In this document: in pieces, positions 1 through 8,448 of the stretch
Layout of the letters: every line of letters starts with the position of its first letter
How positions within the stretch are numbered: position 1 is the stretch's first letter
Origin: Desulfocurvus sp.
GTDB lineage: Bacteria > Desulfobacterota > Desulfovibrionia > Desulfovibrionales > Desulfovibrionaceae
DNA: 64,000 bases
Direction of reading: 5' to 3'
Assembly (NCBI GenBank): GCA_020692325.1
Contig: JAIMKR010000002.1
Coordinates: forward strand, 20,370-84,369
Notes under the pieces: generated by a model
The model's database searches: none
What the model was told of the DNA's origin: nothing
Seen by the model: the letters and a program-made list of their open reading frames with translations, nothing else
Made by a program: the position numbers and the translations under genes

Positions 1-243
1 GCGGTTGTTGGCCAGGTACAGGAAGCAGGAATCCGCGCACAGGCCGCAATGGGCGCACATTTCAAGCCAGGTCGTCGTCCGCGATTTGCAGGTATTCTTG
101 AGAGAGGCGGCGAGCTTGGGCACGTCGACGTCCAGCGCCTCCATCTCCTCGTAGTATTGCTTGCCGCCCTTGTCCGCCAGAAGCTCCTCAAGAGCCTCCT
201 TGGTGTTCACGGGCGTGCGGTTGCAGAACTTTCCTTCGGGCAT
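1..243 (-). CDS. hmcF: HmcF, iron-sulfur subunit of Hmc complex (partial, N-terminus)
   Basis: Only the first 81 codons are present; the gene runs off the left edge. The protein starts [13 protein letters not shown] and reaches [11 protein letters not shown], a cysteine cluster typical of the HdrD/GlpC-like 4Fe-4S domains found in HmcF. In the family HmcF is a cytoplasmic-side Fe-S protein linking the membrane complex to cytoplasmic redox partners. It is the last gene seen in an hmcA-B-C-D-E-F order, 45 bases after hmcE. The ATG at 243 is preceded by a GGAGACGAAAG-type ribosome site. The identification rests mainly on gene order plus the cysteine motif. Confidence 0.85.
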   Translation of the reverse strand, partial: MPEGKFCNRTPVNTKEALEELLADKGGKQYYEEMEALDVDVPKLAASLKNTCKSRTTTWLEMCAHCGLCADSCFLYLANNR

Positions 244-288
244 TGCTTTCGTCTCCTTAAGCTGCGTTGAGCGCTGGCGCCTTGCGGG

Positions 289-966
289 CTACCAGGCCAT
301 GTTCGTGCCCTTCATGCCGCCGCGCTTGATGCCGAAGTCCATGCCCAACTGGCCGCGGGAGAGGAAGAAGCCCACCACGTGGAACAGCTTGGTGAACGGC
401 ACGCACAAAAGCATGAGCTCGCCGGTGAGGATGTGCGCATAGAGCCAGAACGAGTAGTCGCCCATCTGGTGCACGGCCAGAAAGCCTGTGACGAACGGCG
501 CGCAGGTGATGACGAGCAGCGTGTAGTCGTACAGGCTGGTGACGATGCGCACCTCGGGCAGGGCGATGCGGCGGATGACGATGAACACGGCCGCGCAGAG
601 CATGGCCACGGTCAGCGCGTCGGAGGCGAACATGGGCAACGCCGGCCAGCCGATGCCGAAACGCTGCTTCAGGATCACCGCGTGTCCGAGCAGGAAGATC
701 GGGGTCACGACGATGCCCAGGTGGAAGACGAAGAACATGATGGTGAAGATTGGCTTCACCTTCCAGCCGCGCGCGCCAAAAGGCACGATCCACGCGACGA
801 TGCTGCGGATGGCCCCACGCCAGCCATAGGCGCGATGGTAGCCATAGGCCACGCGGTCAAGTTTCCAGTCGAGGCCCTTGACGTACCAGTAGATGCGCCA
901 GGCGAGCCCGCACACGAAGACGATGAACGTCAGCCAGAGAAGCGGTCCGGTTATGAACTGGTACAT
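289..966 (-). CDS. hmcE: HmcE, cytochrome b-like membrane subunit of Hmc complex
   Basis: This 225-residue protein has about five hydrophobic segments (near residues 4-22, 50-70, 85-110, 118-135 and 165-190) and scattered membrane histidines. It resembles the NarI-like gamma subunits to which HmcE belongs. In the family it is an integral membrane subunit thought to carry b heme and pass electrons between periplasmic HmcA/HmcB and cytoplasmic HmcF. It starts 3 bases after the hmcD stop codon, so the two are probably translationally coupled. The heme-binding role is inferred from the family. Confidence 0.85.
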   Translation of the reverse strand: MYQFITGPLLWLTFIVFVCGLAWRIYWYVKGLDWKLDRVAYGYHRAYGWRGAIRSIVAWIVPFGARGWKVKPIFTIMFFVFHLGIVVTPIFLLGHAVILKQRFGIGWPALPMFASDALTVAMLCAAVFIVIRRIALPEVRIVTSLYDYTLLVITCAPFVTGFLAVHQMGDYSFWLYAHILTGELMLLCVPFTKLFHVVGFFLSRGQLGMDFGIKRGGMKGTNMAW

Positions 967-969
967 GGC

Positions 970-1125
970 CTACTCCTTGTCGTGCTCGGGGAACTTATGA
1001 ATCTCCTCGTCGCGGGAGATCATGAAGGCCCAGAATCCCCAGAAGCCCAGCACGAACAGCCCCATGAGGATGTAGACGATGTTCTTGGTATGCAACATGA
1101 AATCATGGTAAACGTAGAATTCCAT
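970..1125 (-). CDS. hmcD: HmcD, small membrane subunit of Hmc complex
   Basis: A 51-residue ORF starts MEFYVYHDFMLHTKN and ends KFPEHDKE. It holds one hydrophobic helix (about residues 16-36) followed by a charged tail, matching the small single-span HmcD of the six-gene hmc operons. It sits between hmcC (12 bases upstream) and hmcE (3 bases downstream). A GGAGG ribosome site precedes the ATG at the expected distance. It is easily missed because of its size. No catalytic residues are visible; a structural role in the membrane complex is the usual assumption. Confidence 0.85.
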   Translation of the reverse strand: MEFYVYHDFMLHTKNIVYILMGLFVLGFWGFWAFMISRDEEIHKFPEHDKE

Positions 1126-1137
1126 GGCGGACCTCCT

Positions 1138-2298
1138 TTAGTGGGCGTCCTTGTAGTCCGGATGCTCGAAGAAGATGGGCATACGGCTCACGATGAAGCG
1201 GTACAGCGTCACGCCCAGAGTGACCACGAAGATGGAGAACGCGATCTCCAGGAAACTCGGGAAGTAGCGCGCGCTCGAGGGCAACTGCCAGTTGAACGCG
1301 ATGAGCCCCACGTTCAGGCGGTTGAGGATGATGCCGAAGACCGTCATCACCGCAGCCCACTTGATGAGCGGGATGTTCTTCTCGCGGCTGCCGATGGCAT
1401 ACATCAGGCTGGGAATGAGCACGAAGCCGACGACCTCGAGCAGCCACCAGGCGCCCCAGCCCGTGGCCAGGTAATGCCAGTTGTTGTCGTAGGCCAGGGC
1501 AACGACCTTCACGCAGAAGTACGCGGCCAGCGACATGGCGGCCCCGCGTGAGAAGCCCAGGATCACGCCGTCATGCTCGGCGTTGAAGGTGTCGTCCATC
1601 ATGTTGTGCCAGGCCTTGTGGGCCAGCGTGCCCTCGAAGATGACCATGGACAGGCCGGCCGGGATGCTCGACACGAAGAAGAGCACGGCCAGGTACGGGC
1701 TGTACCACAGCGGATGCAGCTTGGAGGGGACGGTGATGTACAACGCGCCCAGCGAGCTCTGGTGCAGGGTGGAAAGGATCACGCCGAACACGGTGAGCGG
1801 CAGCGTCAGCTTGGTGATGGCGTTGCGGACCTTTTTCATGCCCAGCCACTCGAACAGGGCGGGTGAGAACTCAACAGCCAGGGTGCTGACGTACAGGAAC
1901 ACGCACAGACCCACCTCGTACAGGAACGAGGTCGTGCCCGGCTGGTAGAAGATGGGGTAGACAAGGCGGTACGGACGACCAACGTCGTACAGCAGGGCGA
2001 AGACCACCAGGGAGTAGCCGAGGAACGCGGTCAGGATGGCCGGGCGCACGGCGGAATGATACTTTTTGAGGCCGAACAGGTAGCAGGCGGCGCTGGTGGT
2101 GTAGCCACCGGCCGCCAGCACGACGCCGCAGAGCAGGTCGAACCCGATCCAGAAGCCCCAGGGGTTGTTCTGGTCCAAGTTGGTCACCGAGGACAGGCCC
2201 TTGGTGAACCGCAAGACCGTGACGAGCAGACCGAAGGCGAAGATCACCGCGGTGATGATGTTCGCCGGGGTCCAGAAGCCTTTGTTATTCGCGGACAT
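1138..2298 (-). CDS. hmcC: HmcC, NrfD/PsrC-type polytopic membrane subunit
   Basis: This 386-residue, very hydrophobic protein has roughly ten transmembrane segments. The N-terminus MSANNKGFWTPANIITAVIF and the internal segment GFWIGFDLLCGVVLAAGGY are typical of NrfD-like quinone-interacting subunits. Within Hmc it anchors the Fe-S protein HmcB and is thought to exchange electrons with menaquinone. Its ATG directly abuts the hmcB stop codon with no intergenic base, indicating coupling. Length and position agree with known HmcC proteins. Confidence 0.9.
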   Translation of the reverse strand: MSANNKGFWTPANIITAVIFAFGLLVTVLRFTKGLSSVTNLDQNNPWGFWIGFDLLCGVVLAAGGYTTSAACYLFGLKKYHSAVRPAILTAFLGYSLVVFALLYDVGRPYRLVYPIFYQPGTTSFLYEVGLCVFLYVSTLAVEFSPALFEWLGMKKVRNAITKLTLPLTVFGVILSTLHQSSLGALYITVPSKLHPLWYSPYLAVLFFVSSIPAGLSMVIFEGTLAHKAWHNMMDDTFNAEHDGVILGFSRGAAMSLAAYFCVKVVALAYDNNWHYLATGWGAWWLLEVVGFVLIPSLMYAIGSREKNIPLIKWAAVMTVFGIILNRLNVGLIAFNWQLPSSARYFPSFLEIAFSIFVVTLGVTLYRFIVSRMPIFFEHPDYKDAH

Positions 2299-3393
2299 TT
2301 ACGCCCCCTCCCCGCCGTCGTCGTTGGCGTCCTTTTTGGCGGCCGCCTCGGCCTCCTTCTTGGCGGCCTCGGCCGCCTCATCCAGGGCGCGCTTCACTTC
2401 GCGCTCGATGGCCTGGTCCTTGTCGCGCTCGGCGTTCTCCATGGCCTTGGCGAGCTTGGCCTCGTCCTGGGCCCGGACCTCGGCGCGCGCGGCCTTCACA
2501 GCGGCCTTCTGCTCGTCCTCGGACACCTTTTCCTTGCGCTTGCTGATGGCCCAGATGCCGCCGAGCAGCGCGGGCCACAGGGCCGCGACCATGGGCACGA
2601 CGGAGAGCGGACCGGCGGCGATGTCCGGCACACTCTTCTCGCCCAGCTCCTCGTTGAAGCCGATATCCTTGAACGGATCGCCGGAGATGTACATCCAGTT
2701 GGTGCCGCCCATCTCCTTCTCGCCGTAGATGTGGTGCACGTAGCGATCGGGATTCCGGCGGATGCGCTCGCGGGCGATCTCGATGAGGTCGGCGCGGCGG
2801 CCGTAGGTCAGCGCCTCCTTGGGGCAGGCGGCCACGCAGCCGGGCATGTTCTGCTCGCCGCTCTGGATCTGATCGTGGCACATGGTGCACTTCATCACGC
2901 GCGGGGTCAGCGGGTCGCTGTACTCGTACGCGGGGATATAGAACGGGCAGGCCACCATGCAGTAGCGGCAGCCCACGCACACGCTCGGATCGTAGGTGAC
3001 CGAGCCGTCCGGGTTCTTGGTGAAGGCGTGCACAAAGCACACCGAGGCGCAGGCCGGCTCCTGGCAGTGGTTGCACTGCACCTTGCGGAACACCGTGCCG
3101 TTCTTGCCACGGTACTTGTTCACGACCGTGTAGGTTTTCTCATCCGTGCGGCGTTCGTGATCCAGCACGGTGAGATCGGTGAAGGGCTTGGCCGGCGCCG
3201 GCAGCTTGTTCACCTTGTTGCACCCGGCCTCGCACTTGCGGCAGCCGATGCAGCGCGTCTCGTCGAACAGGACGCCCTTGGCCTCGGGATAGCCATTAAA
3301 GGTGTGTGTCGAGGCTTGCGCTTTGGTGGCGGTGCCCAGGGTTGCCGTGATCCCCGCGGCGCCCAGCAAGCCGAGAAACTGTCTTCTCTTCAT
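2299..3393 (-). CDS. hmcB: HmcB, Tat-exported iron-sulfur protein of Hmc complex
   Basis: The 364-residue protein begins [14 protein letters not shown], a twin-arginine signal. Four 4Fe-4S clusters are indicated by [35 protein letters not shown] and CTMCHDQ followed by CVAAC. These are typical of DmsB/NrfC-like ferredoxins that wire a periplasmic cytochrome to a membrane subunit. A transmembrane helix (about residues 262-280) and a long Lys/Glu/Ala-rich probable coiled coil (about 283-355) follow. It sits 32 bases downstream of hmcA. The extended charged C-terminus is the least conserved-looking part. Confidence 0.9.
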   Translation of the reverse strand: MKRRQFLGLLGAAGITATLGTATKAQASTHTFNGYPEAKGVLFDETRCIGCRKCEAGCNKVNKLPAPAKPFTDLTVLDHERRTDEKTYTVVNKYRGKNGTVFRKVQCNHCQEPACASVCFVHAFTKNPDGSVTYDPSVCVGCRYCMVACPFYIPAYEYSDPLTPRVMKCTMCHDQIQSGEQNMPGCVAACPKEALTYGRRADLIEIARERIRRNPDRYVHHIYGEKEMGGTNWMYISGDPFKDIGFNEELGEKSVPDIAAGPLSVVPMVAALWPALLGGIWAISKRKEKVSEDEQKAAVKAARAEVRAQDEAKLAKAMENAERDKDQAIEREVKRALDEAAEAAKKEAEAAAKKDANDDGGEGA

Positions 3394-3425
3394 GGACGTG
3401 CTCCTTGATTATGCCGGGGACCGGC

Positions 3426-5111
3426 CTACTTCTTTTCCTTGTGGCAACCCACGCAGTTGGTGTTCAGGGGCTTCTTCAGCGCCATGGACTTGTGGCAGCC
3501 CATGCACTGGCCGTGGAAGGCCGCCTTGAGACCCGGACGGGCCGGAGTCTTCGCGTCGAACGGCTTACTGTGGCAGTTCTCGCACTTGGCGGGCTTCTTG
3601 GCGCCAGGCTGACCGTGGTGATGGCAGGCCTGGCAGACCGCGCCCGGATCGCTATGGAACACGTTGGCCATCTTGTTGTCCTTCACGTTCTCCATGAGCT
3701 TGAGCACTATCTTGCGGTGCGGCATCTCGCACGGCTCATATTCCTTGGAGAGGGTCTTGATGACGACCTTCTCGGGGATGTCCTGGGTGGTGAAGAAGTC
3801 GGCCTTGTCGGGGCGCGCCTTGAGCATCTGCGCAGCGAGGGCGGCCTTTTCTTCCGGCTTCATGTTCCAGTAGGCGGGCATCTGACCGGCCTCGGCGGGC
3901 GCGGCGAGCTTGCCCTGCACGTGGCACTTCTTGCACTCGTCGGTCTGCGGATTCTGATGCGCGGCCATCAGCTGGTGGCAGCCGGCGCACTTCGGATCGG
4001 CCTTCTTGACGTTGTGGCAGCCGATGCAGCTCTGCTTGGTCGTGGCGCGGTGCATGGCCTGCTCGAGGGTGACGAAACCGCCATCCTTGGAGCCATGCAC
4101 GGTGTGGCACTTGTTGCAGGCCTGAATGCCCTTGTGGTGGCATTCGCGGCAGGAGGCCACGTTGCGCTCGTGCAGCTTGTGATTGAAGGGCACCGGGCTC
4201 ATGGCCATGGGCTTGTCGCCCTCGACCGGCTTGCCGATGCTGATGAGCGTCAGTTCAGGCTGATTGCGGCGGATGAGCTTGGCGTCCTGGGGGAGCTTGG
4301 CGATGGTGGCCTTGTCCTTGAGGGCCAGCTTCTCCTGCGCCTCCTTGCCGTGACAGCCGGCGCAATCGACCGGGCCGACTTCCTTGACGCCCTTCTGGGC
4401 CAGGGAGCGGTGGCAATTCACGCAGGCGGCGTGGGCGGCCTGCGACATGCTGCGCGCGTCCTTGGTGGCCTTATCCAGGTGGCAGGCGCGGCAGGTGCCT
4501 TCCTTGCCCTTGGCGTAGTAAAGCTTCTTGGCGACCTTGTCGTACTCGTGGTGGCAACGATCGCAATTATCCTTGGAGACGGCCCCGTCCTGGGCCTTCA
4601 TGCCCGAGGGGATGGCCTTGGACTCGGAGTGGCGGAAGTGCAGGGCGTTGGTGAAGCCAGCGGGCTGCCGGTCGGAGACGATCTTGCTCTTGGCGTCATG
4701 GCAGGAGCGGCAGTCGCCGTCCTGGGGACCGGTCTTCTGGCCCTTCTTGGCCATGTCGGTATGACAGCCGATGCAGTTCTTGTGATAGATCTCCTTGACC
4801 TCGGCCTTCTTGCCGTCCTTGTCGCGCTTGAACTTGTCCAGCACGAGTTTGCCGTCTTTCTCGGCGTGGCAGGACTTGCAGTCCTTGCCGGCCTTCGTCA
4901 GGGCGGCCACGTGCTTGTCGTGCAAGAACGTGACGGGCGGCAGCTCCAGCCTGCCGAAGGCCTTCATGTCGTCGATGGTGACGACATCGGCCCTGGCGGC
5001 TGCGTTGGCCTGCGCCTCTTCGACCCCCTGCGCCTCAAGGCTGAGGATCGAGACCACGGCCAGGACGAAAACCGCCCCGGCGCTCAGCAGCAGCACTCTT
5101 CCTTTATCCAT
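3426..5111 (-). CDS. hmcA: HmcA, 16-heme high-molecular-weight cytochrome c
   Basis: With the start at ATG 5111 the protein has 561 residues. MDKGRVLLLSAGAVFVLAV forms a Sec-type signal. I count 16 CXXCH heme motifs (CKSCH first, CVGCHKEKK last), the number known for HmcA. It is a periplasmic multiheme electron acceptor, fed in the family by periplasmic hydrogenase via type I cytochrome c3, passing electrons through HmcB-F. An upstream in-frame ATG would add 34 residues before the signal sequence and lacks support, whereas ATG 5111 has an AAGGAA ribosome site. It is first in its operon, divergent from hisI. Confidence 0.95.
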   Translation of the reverse strand: MDKGRVLLLSAGAVFVLAVVSILSLEAQGVEEAQANAAARADVVTIDDMKAFGRLELPPVTFLHDKHVAALTKAGKDCKSCHAEKDGKLVLDKFKRDKDGKKAEVKEIYHKNCIGCHTDMAKKGQKTGPQDGDCRSCHDAKSKIVSDRQPAGFTNALHFRHSESKAIPSGMKAQDGAVSKDNCDRCHHEYDKVAKKLYYAKGKEGTCRACHLDKATKDARSMSQAAHAACVNCHRSLAQKGVKEVGPVDCAGCHGKEAQEKLALKDKATIAKLPQDAKLIRRNQPELTLISIGKPVEGDKPMAMSPVPFNHKLHERNVASCRECHHKGIQACNKCHTVHGSKDGGFVTLEQAMHRATTKQSCIGCHNVKKADPKCAGCHQLMAAHQNPQTDECKKCHVQGKLAAPAEAGQMPAYWNMKPEEKAALAAQMLKARPDKADFFTTQDIPEKVVIKTLSKEYEPCEMPHRKIVLKLMENVKDNKMANVFHSDPGAVCQACHHHGQPGAKKPAKCENCHSKPFDAKTPARPGLKAAFHGQCMGCHKSMALKKPLNTNCVGCHKEKK

Positions 5112-5239
5112 GTTGTTGTTCCTTGCCTCATTACGTTTGAGAGGGTTGCCACAACCGTAAAACCAGAGATGCCTCCGCCCGGAGCTGACCCGGACGAACA
5201 GCATTTCCGCCAAAATGGTAGGGAATATTGTCTTCCCCG

Positions 5240-5268
5240 TGAGTACCTAATTCCTGCAAGCGAGTCAA
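5240..5268 (-). promoter_or_regulatory. Possible sigma70-type promoter for hmcA
   Basis: On the minus strand TTGACT is followed after 17 bases by TACTCA, about 130 bases upstream of the hmcA start. The -35 match is good and the -10 match weak. It lies in the roughly 390-base hmcA/hisI divergent region, which otherwise holds no gene. Confidence 0.35.
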
Positions 5269-5412
5269 GAATACCCTTCGAAATTTCCGAATTTCATATG
5301 AAATAAATCCCCATTGATTCCAAAGCGTTCCCTATCATTGTCGTGATCGTTTTTTCCCGCGCGTAAGATTCCCCACCGAAAAATCGGATTTAAACACGCC
5401 CAGGCTGGCCGG

Positions 5413-5442
5413 TTGGACAAGCGAGCGCCTATTGCGTATACA
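5413..5442 (+). promoter_or_regulatory. Probable promoter for hisI-hisG
   Basis: TTGGAC (5413-5418) and TATACA (5437-5442) are separated by 18 bases and lie about 60 bases before the hisI start codon, giving a plausible sigma70 promoter. Confidence 0.5.
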
Positions 5443-5501
5443 CGCTCTGCCGCGCGGGGGGCCAGCCGCCTCATCGCGTGGACATCTTCCGCGAGGATTC
5501 C

Positions 5502-5879
5502 ATGCTCAAACCCGATTTCGCCAAATGCAACGGCCTGGTGCCGGTCATCGCCCAGGAGGCGGAGACCGGCGAGGTGCTCATGCTGGCCTACATGAACGAG
5601 GAGGCATGGGCGAAAACAATCGAGACCGGCGAGGTTCACTACTTCAGCCGCAGCCGAAAGACCTTGTGGCACAAGGGCGGCACCTCGGGCCACGTGCAGA
5701 AGGTCCATACCATCCGCCTGGATTGCGACGCCGACACGGTGCTGATCCAGGTGACCCAGGTGGGCGGCGCGGCATGCCACACGGGTCGTAAGAGCTGTTT
5801 CTACCGCGAAATCGACGGCGACACCGTTCGCGAGTGTTCGCCCATGGTCTTCGATCCCAAGGAGGTCTACGGAAAATGA
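5502..5879 (+). CDS. hisI: Phosphoribosyl-AMP cyclohydrolase
   Basis: This 125-residue monofunctional HisI catalyses the third step of histidine synthesis, opening the adenine ring of phosphoribosyl-AMP. Family signatures visible are [22 protein letters not shown], the metal-site DCDAD segment, and [14 protein letters not shown]. There is no fused HisE domain, unlike the enterobacterial HisI/HisE protein. ATG 5502 with a GAGGAT ribosome site is preferred over the in-frame ATG at 5478, giving the usual family length. Its stop overlaps the hisG start as ATGA, so the two are translationally coupled. Confidence 0.95.
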   Translation: MLKPDFAKCNGLVPVIAQEAETGEVLMLAYMNEEAWAKTIETGEVHYFSRSRKTLWHKGGTSGHVQKVHTIRLDCDADTVLIQVTQVGGAACHTGRKSCFYREIDGDTVRECSPMVFDPKEVYGK

Positions 5880-6757
5880 GCGACTGCAAGAAACTGAAGC
5901 TGGGCATCCCCAAGGGCTCCCTGCAAGACGCCACCATCAAGCTGTTCGAAAAGAGCGGCTGGAAGATTCATCTGCATTCCCGCAATTATTTTCCGGAGAT
6001 CAACGACGACGAAATCTCCTGCAGCATGTGCCGCGCCCAGGAGATGAGCATCTACGTGGAACAGGGCACCCTGGACGTGGGCCTTACCGGCAAGGACTGG
6101 ATCCTGGAGAACGCCTCCGACGTGGTCGTCGTCTCCGACCTGGTCTACTCAAAGGTGAGCAACCGTCCGGCGCGCTGGGTTCTCGCCGTCGCCGGCGACG
6201 CGCCCTACACCAAGCCCGAGGATCTGGCCGGCAAGAAGATCGCCACCGAACTCGTGAGCTTCACCAAGAACTACTTCGGCTCGCGCGACATCCCGGTGGA
6301 GGTCGCCTTCTCCTGGGGCGCGACGGAGGCCAAGGTTGTCGAGGGCCTGTGCGACGCCATCGTGGAGGTGACCGAGACCGGCACCACCATCCGCGCCCAC
6401 GGCCTCAAGATCATCAAGGACCTGCTCTCGACCAACACCCAGCTCATCGCCAACAAGAAGACCTGGGAGGATCCGCTCAAGCGCGCCAAGATCGAAAAGA
6501 TGAGCCTGCTGCTGCAGGGCGCGCTCAAGGCCGAGCGCATGGTGGGCCTCAAAATGAACATGCCCAAGGCCAAGATGGACGAGGCGGGCAGGGTGCTGCC
6601 CAGCCTGACCTCGCCCACGGTGAGTTCCCTGTCCAATCCGGCCTGGCTCTCGGTGGAGATCGTGGTGGACGAGGGCGTCGTCCGCGAGCTCATCCCCGAA
6701 TTGAAGGCCCTCGGCGCGGAGGGCATCATCGAGTACCCGCTGAACAAGGTCATCTAG
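5876..6757 (+). CDS. hisG: ATP phosphoribosyltransferase (long form)
   Basis: HisG joins ATP and PRPP, the first and feedback-controlled step of histidine synthesis. The 293-residue protein is the long form: a catalytic two-lobed region followed by a C-terminal ACT-like histidine-sensing domain (about residues 215-293). Visible landmarks include [21 protein letters not shown] and the PRPP-loop segment [16 protein letters not shown]. It begins inside the hisI stop codon (ATGA overlap) and is followed by a strong terminator, making a two-gene operon. Confidence 0.95.
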   Translation: MSDCKKLKLGIPKGSLQDATIKLFEKSGWKIHLHSRNYFPEINDDEISCSMCRAQEMSIYVEQGTLDVGLTGKDWILENASDVVVVSDLVYSKVSNRPARWVLAVAGDAPYTKPEDLAGKKIATELVSFTKNYFGSRDIPVEVAFSWGATEAKVVEGLCDAIVEVTETGTTIRAHGLKIIKDLLSTNTQLIANKKTWEDPLKRAKIEKMSLLLQGALKAERMVGLKMNMPKAKMDEAGRVLPSLTSPTVSSLSNPAWLSVEIVVDEGVVRELIPELKALGAEGIIEYPLNKVI

Positions 6758-6766
6758 AAACACGCC

Positions 6767-6804
6767 GGGGCGCTCCCGCCGCATGGCCGGAGCGCCCCGT
6801 TTTC
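6767..6804 (+). terminator. Rho-independent terminator after hisG
   Basis: A perfect 10-bp stem, GGGGCGCTCC (6767-6776) with GGAGCGCCCC (6789-6798), is followed by GTTTTCC. It lies 10 bases after the hisG stop codon. Confidence 0.8.
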
Positions 6805-6828
6805 CACCCAGCAAGCGGAGGGTGACGC

Positions 6829-7053
6829 ATGTTCTCCAAGGCCGCCCTTCTCATCGCCGTGGCGCTGGTGCTGTTCGGTTACCGCATGGGCAAGAACAGC
6901 GTGAACGCCCGTCGCGCGGCCCAGCCCGCGCCACAGCCGCAACCAGCGGCCGCCCCCCCGAAGACGGCCTCGTGGCTCTCCGTGCGCGTGCTGCTCATCG
7001 TCGCCATCATCCTGCTCGTCATCGCCATCCTCAGCAGCCTGCAACAGCGCTAA
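6829..7053 (+). CDS. Small two-span membrane protein, unknown function
   Basis: A 74-residue ORF has a GGAGGGTGACGC ribosome site. It has a hydrophobic N-terminal helix (about residues 5-18), a short Pro/Ala-rich linker (QPAPQPQPAAAPPK) and a second hydrophobic helix (about 50-68) ending SSLQQR. I do not recognise a family. It lies between the hisG terminator and a convergent gene whose stop codon it overlaps by three bases. The strong ribosome site and GC-rich coding pattern support it as real. Confidence 0.6.
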   Translation: MFSKAALLIAVALVLFGYRMGKNSVNARRAAQPAPQPQPAAAPPKTASWLSVRVLLIVAIILLVIAILSSLQQR

Positions 7054-7385
7054 GCGACCAGATCGCACACGCGTTTCGCCAGCACCTTCACATGCACCTC
7101 GTCCGCGCCGCGCACAGTCCCGGCTGCGCGAAAGCCCGCCTCGTCCCCGCGCGTCACGACCAGATCAAGCACGAGAGAGGGCAGCCCCCCCAGCAGCGAC
7201 GACTCCTCGCCACTCAAGTGCAGCACCTCCACCTCCATATGTTCGTCATCGCCACACCAGCGACCATGGAAGGCGTGCGTACAGCCAGCCCCGTGCACAC
7301 CGCCGGCCGCGTCGCACACGACCACGGCCTCGCCCACAGTGGCCAGGCTGGACTGAAAGGTCACGAGAAAGACGCCGGTTCGCAT
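7050..7385 (-). CDS. GrlR-family-like small protein
   Basis: The 111-residue protein starts MRTGVFLVTFQSSLATVGEA, with a GGAGGGG ribosome site upstream of ATG 7385. The pattern (G-hydrophobic-V-F start, GEAVVV with a following glycine-rich turn, G-R-W, then a second repeat ending VHVKVLAKRV) resembles the small beta-barrel GrlR family. GrlR represses type III secretion genes in enteric pathogens, but homologues elsewhere are uncharacterised. No partner regulator (GrlA) is nearby. The family match is by pattern only; a regulatory role here is speculative. Confidence 0.5.
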   Translation of the reverse strand: MRTGVFLVTFQSSLATVGEAVVVCDAAGGVHGAGCTHAFHGRWCGDDEHMEVEVLHLSGEESSLLGGLPSLVLDLVVTRGDEAGFRAAGTVRGADEVHVKVLAKRVCDLVA

Positions 7386-7478
7386 GGGGACCCCTCCATA
7401 TAGAAATTTCTGTTCCATGGTGGCACGAATCGCCCGCGCGGGCAATATTCATGAGGAACAATACGCGAAATGGGCACG

Positions 7479-7506
7479 AAAAGGCCGAAGGATCGCTCCC
7501 CCGGCC
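7479..7506 (-). terminator. Rho-independent terminator, minus strand
   Basis: Read on the minus strand, GGCCG (7506-7502) pairs with CGGCC (7487-7483). Two G-T pairs and GGA/TCC extend the stem around a GCGA loop, and TTTT follows at 7482-7479. It would end transcription of the minus-strand fau-pgeF operon, about 200 bases past pgeF. Confidence 0.6.
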
Positions 7507-7642
7507 CAAGGACGACTCCCTCCGAAAGGGCAGACCGGACGCGAGCGCAGCGTCGAAGGCAGGAACAGGACCTCGACGCTGGGCCGAGGTGTCTGGGGAA
7601 ACGGATGCTGGTGGAATTTTCCCTGCGGGGGCGACTACGCCT
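7482..7642. ncRNA. Candidate structured RNA, 6S-like rod fold (tentative)
   Basis: The non-coding stretch can form a nested rod. AGGC 7482-7485 pairs with GCCT 7639-7642. CCCCCG 7498-7503 pairs with CGGGGG 7626-7631. CAGAC 7531-7535 pairs with GTCTG 7591-7595. The tip is CAGCGTCGA 7548-7556 with TCGACGCTG 7573-7581. A side hairpin GGGAAA 7596-7601/TTTCCC 7618-7623 lies in the central bubble. The architecture (closing stem, bubble, terminal stem, about 160 nt) is that of 6S RNA, whose gene often neighbours fau/ygfA, present 0.8 kb away. Either strand could be the RNA. Covariation is untested, and the minus-strand terminator overlaps one arm. Confidence 0.28.
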
Positions 7643-7701
7643 GAGTGAACCGCCGACCGAACCGGGCACTCCTCCGTCCGACGCCGGGGGGGAAGCCCGC
7701 C

Positions 7702-8448
7702 CTACGCCATCCAGACGAGGGACATCATGCGGCCGGTGGTCCGGCTGCCACGATAGGAAAAGAAATCCAATGGGTTGGACATGGTGCAGCGGTCGATGCC
7801 GAAGATGCGCCCGGGAGCGAGGCCCGCTGTTTCCAACTGATGCCGCGTGAGCCGCCAGAGGTCCACGGTTTGCGTGGCGGGATCGAAGAACGGCCGGAAG
7901 GCCGGGCCGAACTCGGCCTCGAAGTTGGTGAACTGCGCGCGCTCCGGCCCCAGGCTGGGCCCACGCACGGCGAAGAGTTCGGCGGGGGCGCAGCCGTAAT
8001 GCTCACACAGCCGCGCCACGGCGCTGCCGGGCAGATTCAACACGTTGCCGCGCCAGCCGGCGTGCAGCGCGGCCACGAAGCGCCCGGACTCGTGCGCCAG
8101 CAGGATGGGCTGGCAGTCCGCCGTCTTGATGACCAGCGCCAGGCCGGGGGTCGCGGTGGCCTGGGCGTCGGCCTCCACGCGCGAGGCCTCGGGAATGGGC
8201 GTGGGTGCTGGCTCGAAGAGCAGCGTGTCGCCATGAACCTGCCGCAGCTCGCTCCAGCGCGACAGCCCCAGACGCGCGACAAGATCGCGGCGGTTGGCCG
8301 CCACGCGGACCGGGTCGTCGCCCACGTCGAAGGAGAGGTTCGCGCCGTCGTAAGGCGGCAGGCCGACCCCGCCCCGGCGCGAGGTGAAGGCGCAACGCAC
8401 GTTCGCCACGCCGGGAAAACGAAAATCGACGAAGTCTACCGGAACCAT
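7702..8448 (-). CDS. pgeF: Polyphenol oxidase / laccase-domain protein (PgeF/YfiH family)
   Basis: This 248-residue protein carries the family's metal-site motifs RQVHGD, KTADCQP and HAGWRGN, the His-Cys-His zinc/copper ligands. Members were first called multicopper polyphenol oxidases. Work in E. coli assigns YfiH/PgeF a role in peptidoglycan-precursor editing, and others act on purine nucleosides, so the in vivo role here is open. ATG 8448 overlaps the end of the upstream fau gene by 13 bases, indicating coupled translation. Longer upstream in-frame starts lie entirely within fau and are discarded. Confidence 0.85.
   Translation of the reverse strand: MVPVDFVDFRFPGVANVRCAFTSRRGGVGLPPYDGANLSFDVGDDPVRVAANRRDLVARLGLSRWSELRQVHGDTLLFEPAPTPIPEASRVEADAQATATPGLALVIKTADCQPILLAHESGRFVAALHAGWRGNVLNLPGSAVARLCEHYGCAPAELFAVRGPSLGPERAQFTNFEAEFGPAFRPFFDPATQTVDLWRLTRHQLETAGLAPGRIFGIDRCTMSNPLDFFSYRGSRTTGRMMSLVWMA

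Noticed and set aside
3405-5306. Long plus-strand ORF (633 codons) opposite hmcA
   Set aside because: It is the antisense shadow of the 16-heme cytochrome gene; it has no ribosome site or domain, and the heme motifs are on the other strand.
7386-7700. Several overlapping short ORFs of 60-126 codons
   Set aside because: They have no ribosome sites or protein-like composition, and the region is better explained by a terminator and possible RNA structure.
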